Source: Purshia tridentata (lineage: Eukaryota; Streptophyta; Magnoliopsida; Rosales; Rosaceae). From it: a DNA stretch of 21,852 nt. Below are positions 10,123 to 21,122 of this stretch, piece after piece. The notes beneath the pieces are model-generated. The model was not told the origin of the DNA, made no database searches, and saw only the letters and a program-made list of their open reading frames with translations. The stretch lies in the NCBI GenBank assembly GCA_003254885.1, contig QANT01007693.1, forward strand, positions 1 to 21,852. Direction: 5' to 3'. Positions within the stretch are counted from its first letter, which is position 1; each line of letters begins with the position of its first letter. Made by a program: the position numbers and the translations under genes.

Positions 10123-13100
10123 CCAATCAAGCATTACACCCTTCTGGTTTGCAACTCGTCCAAAATCCAAAGCCTTTTGACCTGTTATTAGCTCCAGGAG
10201 CAAGATTCCAAACCCAAACACATCAGTCTTTTCTGATGATTGACCAGTTGACAGGTATTCCGGAGCGATGTGGCCAACAGTGCCACGCACAGCTGTGGTC
10301 ACATGGGATTCTCTGTGATCCAAAAGCTTTGCCAACCCAAAATCTCCAACTACTGCCTCAAAGTCTTCATCTAGCAATATGTTGGCTGCTTTAACATCGC
10401 GGTGGATAATTTTGGGGTCACACTGCTCATGCAAATAAACCAACCCCCTAGCAGTACCTAAGGCTATTCTCTTTCGCCTTGCCCAGTCTATAGCTGGCCG
10501 ACCATGTATATGATCTGATAAGAAAACCATTGGAAATCGTCAGCTACAGTATTTATTTGATTGGATTATCTTAGCAATAGAATGCTGAATAACTCAGAGC
10601 ATGAATATTGCCAATTTAGCCACAAGAAGACTCTTGGATTGAACAGATAACAGGGAAAACAAATGGCTGTAAAGGGGCTAGTATGCCTAACAAGCAACAT
10701 AAAACAAATTTTTTCCAGTAATGGGCTTAATGAGTGTTTAAAAAGTTCTTTTTCATAGCCTTTATTTGGATTTGATAAATAAGTGGATTAATTATTACAA
10801 ATAGCTTCTTTTTTAGTTGAATCATAATCACAATATTTGTATTTTTGTGCAGCTTAGTGGCAGAGGTAAGGATCACCATGGTCCTAGAAAAGCACAAGGT
10901 ACTGGGAACAGGACAGGAGAGGATATAATGGGGAGGCTAGGCAGCATTCTTCCTGTTCTGATTACAGGGTGATGATAACAATAAACAGAATTACAGCAGT
11001 GGTAAAGGTGGCAGTGTGGCATCTTTGGGTATGATGGAAAGTGCCTGCTATGCAGCATAGAGTGGTGTTCCTGGTTTTGCCACTTTCAAGTGGTAAGCCA
11101 TGGTCAAAGTAAGTGGTAATGACAGTTCACTGGTCATGGTGGCAACAAATTTGAACCCTAACATCAGATGTTGCCAAAATAATGAGTAACCAATTTTAAG
11201 GTGTAGAAAAATGAAAAACAAAAGGCTAACCTCTTAATCGTGAGGCTACACTTCCATTAGACATATACGGGTAAACAAGAAGTCTTTCATTTTCAGTTGA
11301 GCAAAACCCACAAAGCCTCAGAAGATTCCGATGGACAGCCAAACTTATCATCTCAACTTCTGTCTGAAATTGGATTTCACCACCAGCAGTGTTGTAGTCT
11401 TTTAGCCTTTTAACTGCCACCACGGTCCCATCATTCAAGCATCCCTTGTATACAATTCCAAAACCACCTCTCCCTAGAATGTTCTTTGAGTTAAAATGGT
11501 CCGTTGCTGCCCGGAGCTCCTTAAATGTATATCTTCTCAAATGACCCAAGCACACCTCTGGGTCATATTGATCTGCCACACAACCCATGAAATTAAGAAC
11601 GCAGGGATAATCACAGGTCAGAAAAAGAAGAGCAATACTTATATGAAACATCTTCAAAACATGGTCTAATTACAATCTTTTTACGAACTAAGTTATCTCT
11701 TATGCTTTTTTTATATGAGAATTATTCTAATACATATTGAATAAAAGAAAACGCAATGGTCATACGAGAAGGCCTTTGAATTTGGAAATTCTTGAATTAT
11801 TCATTTCTAATGAATAAAATTACCACGTTCTATCAAAACTCCAAAGGTGAATGAATATCCAGTGAAGCATGTATATGCATACTCACATGTATGCACAAAC
11901 ACTCCAAATTTGCACCATTGATAATGATATATGACCAGTGTGCAGTTAGTAATAAATCACCCACAAATTGTGGTGTTTCATGAAATGAATTTAGACACTC
12001 TGCCACTGAAGGTGACTAATATCAGGTCCAATAAGAATTGAAACTCCTAAAACACAAGCACCCACAAAAAAGCTGTAAAACTATCTAAGATATGAATATT
12101 GGAATACGAAAAAACAGGAAAATGAAATATAAGAAGCCTTACCATTGACATCAAAAAATATCTGTTGGTTGTGTCTATATCGCCACCAGACAAGTAACCC
12201 GATAATTATTATGACAACAAAGGCAGCACCAAAGCTTGCACCAAAGACTATAGTCATGTGGCGGCGTTTTGTTCTTGAGTCTGTATCAGCTAAGAAAGAA
12301 AAAAAATTCATCAATTCAGACTGTCATCAGAGTGTAATGGGGAAGACTGTTGGAAACAGAAAAACAAACAATGTGCATATATACCTTTTAGAGCATCAGG
12401 TGGGAAGTTTAGTGGCTCAGGAAAGACAGCGGAACAGTTGTTCTCAGCCTTTAGGCCACAAATCAAAGGGTTACCTACAATTCTGCAAGTGATAAAGAAA
12501 AGAAAAACTAAGAAAGGAAACAAATTATATGAGGAACTAAGCATGAGTGGATCAAATGACAGAATAGCTTACTTGAAAGTTCTTGCAGACACTTTTGGCA
12601 AGGAACCACTCAGATTGTTGAAAGAAAGGTCCCTACACAAATGTTTAACATAAAATGATGAATAGTTATGTTCATTCCAAAAATAAATAAATACCCCCGT
12701 CATCGGTTTGCCACTATAGTCTGCAAACGAGCAGTATAAACATAATACAAGGGAGCACAGGGACATACACAAGAGTGAGACCTTCAACTGTGGACAGAGA
12801 CTCAGGGCAGGGTCCTGTAAGGCTGTTGTTGTTTAACCGCCTATCTTGGTCAAAAAACAGAAAATGTGTAAGAATTAGCAACAACTTTGTTTGCAACAGT
12901 TGCATATGCATTAAATCAAGTCTCACAATGTTTATAAGAAGTGGTATGAAGTTTTGAAACTTACAAATAATTCAGGTTCTTTAGGTTGCCCAAAGAATCT
13001 GGTATGTCACCATGGAAAGCATTATTGGAGAGATCGAGTGTCTGAAGCTTTTCCAAATTCCCAATTGTAGCGGGAATTGGACCTGAAATGGCATTATTTT

Positions 13101-14144
13101 GAAGCAACCTACAAAGGTAAAACAGTCACACTTCTTCTACTGAAAACACTTTTGCATTACATGATCATATTCAAATTTCAGGAGTCAAGTGACATAGAAC
13201 AAATATAAAATAAAATAAAGCTAATGAAAAATATAACAAACATGAAAGGCACCCCAAAAAAAAATATTTAGACCAACTGCTAAACTTACACAGATTGCAA
13301 GTTACTGAGGTTTCCAATGGCAGGAGATAAGATACCAGACAGGGTCTGGCTAGGCAATCCCCTAAACAAAATGAACCCCTTACTGAGAAATGAATACTTT
13401 AAAGTTTAAATAGACAAATAGTAAGAACTATTCTCATTCTTTTTTTCTTTTTTCTGAGCACAACCTGTATAGAAGAACTTACAGAGCTGATACATAGCCA
13501 TCGGCGGTGCAAGTAACCATCCTCCAGCTACAGGGATCTACAGAGTTACTATCCCAGTTCTCCAAAACATTATGTGGGTCAATTAGAGCGCTTTTAATGG
13601 CCACCAAAGCTTCAACTTTGAAAATTCCAAAAAGAAGATAAGGGTTAGTTTCCACCTGATTTTTCTTTGCTATTTTCACCTTTGAAAAAAAAAAAGACAA
13701 AAGAAAAAGAAAGAGAGAATGGGTTCTAAAAGCCTCGGCTGTACCCCATCAATACAACTCTATAATGTGGGTAGTTCCGAATATCTTGCGAACCACCAGA
13801 GAGCATTAACTGAACAAATTCAGGGGAAAAAAAGGTATTTCCTTCGACCCAAACAAAAAATATTCAAAAAATGTATATAATGAACCATGAAGAAGGATTA
13901 ACTATACTGTTTCACCAAACGTTCCTTCATCTAACAGATTATTTTTTTCAAAAGTTCCAATATTTATGTTGTAATTCTTATGAACAGTTCATTTTCTTCT
14001 GTCAAGGTTAATTGAATATAGCCAAAAACAAAATGATAGGATCCCAACAAGAAATTAACCTTCATAATTTACACCCGTAGGAGAAAGAGTTGCAGAAGAA
14101 GCCTCTACCAATGCCAAAACAATCAAACCCACTTTCCACAACAT
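9508..14144 (-). CDS. NIK3: NIK3-type LRR subfamily II receptor-like kinase
   Basis: The exons, in reading order, are 14144-14060, 13615-13483, 13361-13290, 13108-12965, 12840-12769, 12632-12573, 12482-12385, 12289-12143, 11572-11231, 10514-10123 and 9825-9508. The lengths (85, 133, 72, 144, 72, 60, 98, 147, 342, 392, 318 nt) sum to 620 codons plus TGA. The 11-exon layout, with a 133-nt second exon and 72-nt LRR units, is typical of LRR-II kinases. A signal peptide occupies about residues 1-18. The LRRNT cap has [10 protein letters not shown] and is followed by about five LRRs. A transmembrane helix lies at about 234-257. In the kinase domain the P-loop is GRGGFGIV (304-311), the catalytic lysine is K325, HRD is 422-424 (an RD kinase), DFG is 442-444 and APE is 468-470. 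The C-terminus ends [12 protein letters not shown], the NIK signature. NIKs are plasma-membrane kinases in development and antiviral signalling, first found as partners of a geminivirus movement protein. Remembered Arabidopsis NIK3 matches closely throughout. All key catalytic residues are present, so it should be an active kinase. Confidence 0.93.
10091..10119. repeat. (GA)n/(CT)n microsatellite at the donor of kinase intron 10
   Basis: There are 29 bases of pure GA repeat on the plus strand. On the coding (minus) strand exon 10 ends TGG at 10123, the intron begins GTA at 10122-10120, and the CT repeat starts at once. The donor therefore reads GTACTC, with T in place of the usual G at position +5. 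The frame stays open through the repeat as alternating Leu-Ser codons. Confidence 0.9.
10515..11230 (-). other. Kinase intron 9 (716 nt) with a less AT-rich internal block
   Basis: This is the longest intron of the kinase gene. The stretch from about 10850 to 11150 is visibly richer in G than the flanking intron sequence and has different word usage (repeated GGTGGC, AAGTGGTAA). It could be an inserted element, but I see no clear terminal inverted repeats or target-site duplication. A 61-codon minus-strand frame there (10873-11058) has no family resemblance. Confidence 0.4.
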
Positions 14145-15180
14145 GAAACTACTTGTTCCCATACTCTCTGTTCATTAAACTTCGTTTCTGCAACCAGCAG
14201 CCGCTATTCAAAACCACCATAACCAACAGGCACACTAACCATTCTCATATGAAGGTGCCTCTATTGCCTTATCCACACTCGAACGGCAGTCTCAGAATCA
14301 GAATCCTAGAAACCAAACCCAACTTCACCAGGACAGGAACTGCTCATTTTGCTTTTTACTTGAAGCAAAGTAAGACTTGTTGGCGAAACTTGAAGGGAAA
14401 CAGATACCCAGATGGTGAAATCACTGTCCCACCAAGTACTTATCTGGGAAACAGAGAATTTGAGTCAAAGTGAGTAGGATGGGAATCATATGAGCTGAGG
14501 CAGGCAGCAAAAATAAGAGAATTTTCCCGAGAAACAAGCAAGATATCAAGGCTAAATTTCTGAGATCCTAGAGATCTGAGAATGATAGAAGTGATTTCTA
14601 TATGTTTTGGGCGATCCCCACAAATTCCAAGTGGGTATGTTGTTGGTCTGTTGTTTCCCAGCTCAGTTCGCTCCCTGTGATTCCACTACTAATCTACCAC
14701 CATTATCTTCTTTTACACACGGAGTAGTGAAGTGAGGAGAGAGCCATTATTCAAAATAGTAAAAAGGTGAGTGAAAAATCACTCGCACACAGAAAGAACC
14801 AAACACGCAAAGGCCAATGCAAAAGGCCAAATTCGGACACAGATACAGATGCGAGCAGAGAGAGACCCAGTAACGAAAAAAATTGCGTCTTTTTCTAAAT
14901 ACAAAACTACAAAAAAGCAGTGAAAATATGGATTCTAGTTTCTCAGTCAGACTCAGAGGGTAAAAGGAAAAAAAAGAAGAAATTGTGATTCTAAAAAATT
15001 CGGTGATTGGACTGAAGGGATGTGTGGAATTGATCAGAGAGAACAATGGGATGTCTATGCAAAAGGGAAAAATTGCAGGTAAGTTTCGGGCAGGTCACGT
15101 GGTTGGATTGGGTTGTCTTGGCTTTTGTTGGCTTTTGAGTTTTGGCCTGAAATTTCAAATTTTTTTTTTTTCAGACGACA
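14145..15180 (-). promoter_or_regulatory. Presumed 5' leader and promoter of the kinase gene
   Basis: The minus strand here is pyrimidine-rich, with many CTCT and TTCTTT runs, as is common in plant leaders and proximal promoters. No convincing TATA box was found, and the transcription start is not fixed. Small frames in the region show no conserved features. Confidence 0.4.
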
Positions 15181-18100
15181 TAAAATAATCACATTCTGTT
15201 AAAGGTTTTGCAGGACATGGCCCATCCTGCTAAAATAAGCCGGATATTTCAAGTGATAATGTGATATCATGTTCACTTGTAGCCATATTCAATTATCATA
15301 TCAAACAAAAATTAAAAAGAAAGAGAAAATATTAGTCGAAAAAAGCATGTAAAGTAAAGGTGATTATGAAACTGAAAGTTCTAGTTCCAGCCATTTTGTA
15401 AACTAAAAAAGTAAAGAAAATAGTAAGTAAATTTGAAGATTATTATTGACATTGTTGATCCAGTAGGGTACATAGAGCCATAGAGCCATAGAGCAGGGTG
15501 GTGCGCAGCTACACAGGCGTAGGGAGGAAGGAGAGGCTAATAGAGTAACCCAACACAGTGGTGCGTGCCAACTGCAAACCGCCTGCCGAGGTTTGTAGTT
15601 TGTACCCTCCTTATTCTTCATTGGGTAACGCGACAGATTCTCTCCACACACACTCCGCCCCACATGGGCATTTCAGGTATTGCACTCCTCTCCTCTTAAT
15701 TATTCAATTAATTTACCTCTCAAACACATTTAACACTAAACATTTTCTTAAACACATATGATAGGGGACGTGGCATCCGTCTCTATCTCTCTTCTATTAT
15801 ACCATCCGCTCCGAGTTCCAATTTAAAAGAAATTCTCAAAAATGTTTGCTACCCTAACAATTTTTCTTTCTTAAATCATAAGGGGAAAAAAAAAATTGGG
15901 TCAAGAGGAAATGAAATTTTGGAGTTTTTATCAACAATTTGCTTGTGTAGGAAGAGATTTAGTAATTTCTTAATCCTTACATAAAGAATTACAAAACAAA
16001 AAAATTCAACAAAAATTTGAATTAAAAGTGATTAGTCGACGAAATATGAACTGAAACTTGAATCTTAATATACTTCAAATTTTTATAATTAAAGTTTGTA
16101 ATATTTAATAAGATATTGTCACAAATAATTAATTCTATTATGTGATGATTGTAGATTGCTATTTAATATTGCTGGGATCCTCGTATGCACAACAACAACA
16201 TGTAGTAATATAATTGTGTAGGACAATACATAATGAGTGGAATGAGGCTTGAGAGTTATGTTTGTAAATGTTTGGAAATTACAGGGACATAACTGCAATA
16301 CAAAATTTGAAGTAAGTAGTTAATATAATAATATTATAGACTGAGGCCTGACTGAGCAGTCTTTTTATAAATATTTGTATGGTAAAAATATGAAGATGAT
16401 GCCGTGAGGTGGTGATATCTATAAGTTTTCAAACCCAAACCCAAGAGCATTTTTGTCGCATTGGGAAAACTGAATATTCCCTAATCTATTATTACTATTA
16501 GTGCAGGCAGCTAAATGCAGCTTATGATGCTCATTATGCTCAACGTTTTCTGCAAATAATTAATGCCACATCACTCCAATAAAATAACCACACTCCGGGC
16601 TTCGGACTAATCCAAAGGGTATTTTGGTCGCTTTGGGAACATGAAATCTTCACTTACTACCACCACCCAATATACCCCCATCATTTTTTTCTTTAAAATC
16701 AAGGCAGTCTTGAAGAATATTTTAGTCCAAAATTAATATTTCATGCCATATGAATATAAACAAATTGTTCTAATGAAATATTGTTTGAACAAATAATTCA
16801 GCTTGCTGATTGAGTGTACTCACTAATTCACTTCATAGGATCATAATTTACAACATGTAAATTAATATGAGACGAAGGTTATATATGACGGTTACGTAAT
16901 TTTATAGCACGTTTCTTTACAGTTCTATTACGAATTTAGCCTCATAACCATGCCTAATCCTAAACAAGAATAGGTTATAGCAAAAAGAAAGTGAAGAAAA
17001 TTAAATCTTCCTTGTTTCTAGTGAGCCAATAATTCATCACATAAATTAGCATAACGACATCATTAGTTCAACAACTACTCCAACGTCGGACAATACAACA
17101 CAGGATGTTACTTGTTAATTAGAGGTGTACGTAGGGTTTGATCAACCAAACACAAAGACCCAATCAATTTAATTAGTTCATGCTTTTTGGGGTTTCCAAG
17201 TTCAACTCACACCAAACGCCTTGAAGATGGAATTATAAGTGATTGATGTTGAGGAATATAACATGTATTATAAACACGGTCAATGAATTATTTGTCCAAC
17301 GCCAATTGGAACCAGAGACTACCAAGCATGATTAGATTAGGTGATGCCTTTTCCAACTTTTTCTGGTTTCAAAAGGCAAGAAAAACAGTGAAAAGCAGAG
17401 TTTGAATTATGACACGCAAGTGAACAACAACTTCACAAATAACAAAAAAATCATACAAAGTGCAACTTTCAAAATCAAATTAGTCCCACTACTTCATCAG
17501 ATTTCTTGTTTTGTCCTTTTTCTTAATTATAATTTATAAACTTAATTGAGTTTACGTTATACTTGCGTGAAGTCTTGGAGCAGGTATTGGGTCATTGGTG
17601 GCAAAGAATGCTAACCTAACATGCACTTTAGCAAAAATAATACAAAACACAAAATTAGAATGTAGTCTTTTTTATGTTTCTCTTTTAGATTGAAATTTTG
17701 TGGGTTTTTTTTTAATAAAAAAAATAACACCTTTTGACCACCACCACGTTTTTCATAGGAGTTTAATTAGAATTTTAAAAATTCATACGATTTTAGTCTG
17801 TATAAAATAAAATTTGAGAATTAAAATTGAGCTTACCAAAAAAAAAAAGGTGGATTGAAATGGAAATTTCCCGTAATACAATCACATCCTAGCAATTCAA
17901 TTCTTAAATGAACCTAAATTGTAAAATGTAAGTGTATACCTTACAAGTTACAATAATTAATGGTGATATGATTGAAAATGAAAAGTGTACAAAATATAAA
18001 AAAGAAAAATAGCTTACCATCGAACAAAAAGGGTGTAAATAAAATTTGGGCGAGAGATTATGATTGGTTTATTGTGTTGGAGAGTTGGTTGCACTTTCTA

Positions 18101-18576
18101 ATGTAGAAAAAAAAAGAAAAAACAAAAGAAGAAGAAGACTTGGTTGTACTACTACTAACCTAATTGGCGAAAAAGAAAAGAAGAAAGGAAATGATTTGAT
18201 ATGAGCCCAAGAACGAACACATAAGTTACGCCCAATGGGGGTCCCTAGCTTTTCACCTTTTGAAGTCATATAGCTGTCTTCGTGAACACATCGTGGACAC
18301 TAAACTGCCTCACATTTTTCATTCCTTTCTTATATTTCTCTATGTTGTTAGTTACTCCCTTCCCTTTCTCGTATTTTCTCACCTACAACACAACTTAATA
18401 AAAATATCATTCTCAAGAGTACGTCAAAAAACAAATATAATAACTCATCCTAGTGTTTTCTGGGCTTGCTTACCCGATTTAGAAGCCTAAAAAAAGTTTT
18501 GGTTTGGAGCTTCGAGTTTCAACTCGGCCTATATGTACTGGGCTTCCTCTAACTCAAAATCAAATCCTCTCGTTTC
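15181..18576. other. AT-rich intergenic region, no supported gene
   Basis: There is no frame above 90 codons and no recognisable protein motif. A perfect 8-bp tandem repeat (CATAGAGC, three copies) lies at 15471-15494. Two related 19-mers, ATTTTTGTCGCATTGGGAA at 16449-16467 and a version with two substitutions at 16621-16639, sit about 170 bp apart. The sequence TAGAGGTGT near 17122, which also occurs near 1828, resembles termini of non-autonomous hAT-type elements, but no matching second end is visible. Confidence 0.55.
15471..15494. repeat. 8-bp tandem repeat, three copies
   Basis: CATAGAGC is repeated three times without mismatch and without spacing. It is probably a replication-slippage product. 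Confidence 0.85.
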
Positions 18577-19055
18577 AAGTGGTTTGGGATCACCGGTACA
18601 TCTCTATTCATGTCTGGTTGGCCCTAAAATAGATGGAAGGAAAATTAACTTGCCAACACATGAAAATAGAGTCCAAGTATTATTCCCATCATCATTTGCA
18701 ATTCCATGCTTAAAAGAAAGGCATAGGCTATTCGAAATACCTCCATTTTTGAGTTGACTATCTTTAGACCATTCGACATCAATCTATCGAAATCTCTAAA
18801 TTTTGCAAAAAATGAAAAGTGGTTTGGGATCACCGGTACATCTCTATTCATATCTGGTTGGCCCTAAAATAGATGGAAGGAAAATTAACTTGCCAACACA
18901 TGAAAATAGAGTCCAAGTATTGTTCCCATCATCATTTGCAATTCCATGCTTAAAAGAAAGGCATAGGCTATTTGAACTACCTCCATTTTTGAGTTGACTA
19001 TCCTTAGGCCATTCAACATTAATCTATCGAAATCTCTAAATTTTGCAAAAAATGA
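18577..19055. repeat. 240-bp direct tandem repeat, two copies
   Basis: Copy 1 runs from about 18577 to 18816 and copy 2 from about 18817 to 19055. The period is exactly 240 bp, with no indels and about eight substitutions that I counted by eye (near 97% identity). Each copy carries the same plus-strand open frame of about 60 codons ending at the same TGA (18755-18757 and 18995-18997). Two of the four differences inside it are silent. The encoded peptide (with GPKIDGRKINLPTHE) resembles nothing I can name. The tandem structure is certain; a function is not. Confidence 0.92.
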
Positions 19056-19976
19056 TAAAATAGGAAAAGTTAATTCAAAATCTATTAAAGTGGTCAACTT
19101 ATAAATAAAAGGGGCTGTAATAGCCTGAGCCTAAAAGAAAATAGGAGAAATTATCCATTTCCTACAATGGCGAGCTTAGAGATGGAAACGAGGTAGGACA
19201 GAACTGAGAAGCACAGGACCAAGCTTGTGATTCGCATCCCTGCCTTGCTAGGCAAGAAGAGGAAAATTTATTTCCACCGCATTATAAAGGAAACAGTAAA
19301 AAATTGTCATCCCTAGATCGGTGCAATAGAAGATACGAAGCTAATGGACATGGTTTAATCTTTAATGGGACATGCTCTTACAAATTCATTATGATCGAGG
19401 TGGACCCTATGTATTGTGTATATCTGATTTTAGAGAAGAACTTACATGTCTCTATTATAAGAGACGTGAACTTGCATGTCTCACTCACTCTCACTCTCAT
19501 TTGGGTGCCCCATAGTATATGTACCATTCAATTTCTCTTTACTGTCACTAAATATTAAAACATGAACATGATTGTAGAGGATATGCAGATTTCAAAAAGG
19601 GGACCTTATAACAATGTTATCCTTATCCGAAAGATAGATAGATAGGGTGACCCTAGAGAATTGGAGCCATATTCTCATCCCAAGGCCTAATAAGTAATAA
19701 TAGATGTTCAATGCAGCCAATGGCCCAATTGGTAGCCTTGCATGGCATATATGGACCGCTGCCACCCGATGCTGTCCACTGCGCTACTAAATATTATTTA
19801 TAATTCTTTTATTAACACCTCATACTTAATATTTAATTGCCGTCACATTTAGAACATCCCCACGTAATCCCCACTATTAAGAACTAACCCATTATTCTTA
19901 ATTAATTAACAAGTCAATAAGTCCACAAAAGTATAAAACTATTCCCCCACTTAATCATTACGTCCGAAATATGGTC
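19056..19976. other. Intergenic region 3' of the F-box gene
   Basis: No gene is recognised. A 9-bp hairpin stem (one wobble pair) lies at 19445-19453/19460-19468, next to a near-duplicate of its left arm (GAACTTACATGTCTC, then GAACTTGCATGTCTC). Three GATA units lie at about 19633-19644. The last 100-150 bases probably include the 3' UTR of the minus-strand F-box gene. Confidence 0.5.
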
Positions 19977-21122
19977 TCATCCAACAATTTTCAGTGCTCC
20001 AACTTGTACGGCCTTATGCAAATCCGCCATCCCCACCTTCGAACACGTCACCACCACCCTCTGCATTCGCGTTCCGTCGTTGACAGCTGCGTTTTGTACG
20101 CTGTCCCACCTGCACCCCTCATCCGCAAGCTCGCACAGGATCACCTCACTCGGCTCCAACGGGTTATGAAAACACACCAAATCTCCCATGCAACTCACGC
20201 CAAACGACGTCGCACAGTGGCTCTCCCTCTTCAGCTTTTGCACCATCACCTCCGGCATCTCCCCAATTTCCTCTTTGCACTCCAACGACTCGCCTTTCAC
20301 TTCCCACATCTTCACACCCTCCACGTTCTCGGCGTCGCCCACCAGACACACCAAAATCAGACGCCCATTAGCGAATCCGATCACGGAGCCGAACACCGTT
20401 ACATCAGGACGCAGATCGAACGGTCCAAACCAAGTCTTGGAGACGGGGTCGAACGAGTACGTCACACCGGAACTCTTCTCCGTCACGTACATTTTGCTTT
20501 CGTCAACGGCCACTGAGAGCCACGTGGAGGCAGCGGAGTCTTTTAGAATTGCGGGCATGGACTCGCACGTGTCCCAAGTGCGAGTCCTCACGTCGTACGT
20601 TTCCACGGCGAGGGGGTCGTCCTCGTAGTCACACGTGCCGCCAGCGACTACTAGGCTGTGGCCCACCAGCGCCACGATGGGGTCCGTGCGCCAAACGAGC
20701 GGGGCTTCCACGTGGTGCCAGGTGTGATGGAGCGGGTCCGCGGAGAAGGCGAATCGGGAGGGGGAGAGCATGTAGAGGAGGCTGGAGTGTGAGGATCGGA
20801 GGGTGGAGAAGGGCTTGACCATCGACGGCTGAGGATGAATGTCGATCCAGACGCGGGAGGCTGGGTCGTAGGCACGTGCGGCGGTCACGTGAGGAGACCT
20901 GGTGGACTGAGTGTGGACGGTGAACCAGGGCTTGGTGTTTCTGTTGGAGTGGTGGCGCAGAGAGGAGGAAACGGCGCGGTTCCAGGACTTGGACACGTGA
21001 GAGGCGGGGACGAGATGGAGGAGAGGCACGTGCGAGAATATGGCCTCCAAGATATCGCCATAGAGCGGTGGTTCTTGCTGTTTATCTTCAACGTTGGCGT
21101 CCTGAACACTGTGATCAGCCAT
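19977..21122 (-). CDS. KFB-CHS: F-box/kelch-repeat protein, At1g23390 (KFB-CHS)-like
   Basis: This is an intronless frame of 381 codons ending in TGA. The first ATG (21122) is chosen because the F-box begins by about residue 18 and no other upstream start exists. The F-box covers roughly 18-58 (LYGDILEAIFSHVPL, then VSKSWNRAV). The rest is a degenerate kelch propeller with AYDP...W near 84-92, the double glycine at 161-162 (VVAGGTCDYEDD), YD at 176-177 with W183, and SFDPVSKTW at about 223-231. The protein should be a substrate receptor of an SCF (SKP1-Cullin1-F-box) ubiquitin ligase. Its length and blocks such as LKDSAASTWLSVAVDE and EAPLVWRTDPIVA match Arabidopsis At1g23390 as I remember it. 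That protein was reported to target chalcone synthase for degradation and so restrain flavonoid synthesis. The F-box/kelch identity is firm; the chalcone-synthase role is transferred from the presumed ortholog. The gene is much richer in GC than its flanks. Confidence 0.93.
   Translation of the reverse strand: MADHSVQDANVEDKQQEPPLYGDILEAIFSHVPLLHLVPASHVSKSWNRAVSSSLRHHSNRNTKPWFTVHTQSTRSPHVTAARAYDPASRVWIDIHPQPSMVKPFSTLRSSHSSLLYMLSPSRFAFSADPLHHTWHHVEAPLVWRTDPIVALVGHSLVVAGGTCDYEDDPLAVETYDVRTRTWDTCESMPAILKDSAASTWLSVAVDESKMYVTEKSSGVTYSFDPVSKTWFGPFDLRPDVTVFGSVIGFANGRLILVCLVGDAENVEGVKMWEVKGESLECKEEIGEMPEVMVQKLKRESHCATSFGVSCMGDLVCFHNPLEPSEVILCELADEGCRWDSVQNAAVNDGTRMQRVVVTCSKVGMADLHKAVQVGALKIVG

Noticed and set aside
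10873..11058. Minus-strand frame inside kinase intron 9
   Set aside because: The flanking exons join in phase without it, and the peptide does not fit the kinase domain.
14153..14473. 106-codon plus-strand frame upstream of the kinase start
   Set aside because: It is antisense to the presumed 5' leader, has no recognisable domain, and is likely a chance frame.
17121..17230. Second TAGAGGTGT-type terminus
   Set aside because: As with the copy near 1828, no partner terminus is visible.
19971..20628. Long plus-strand frames (181 and 146 codons) opposite the F-box gene
   Set aside because: They are antisense shadows of the GC-rich F-box coding sequence and have no domain of their own.
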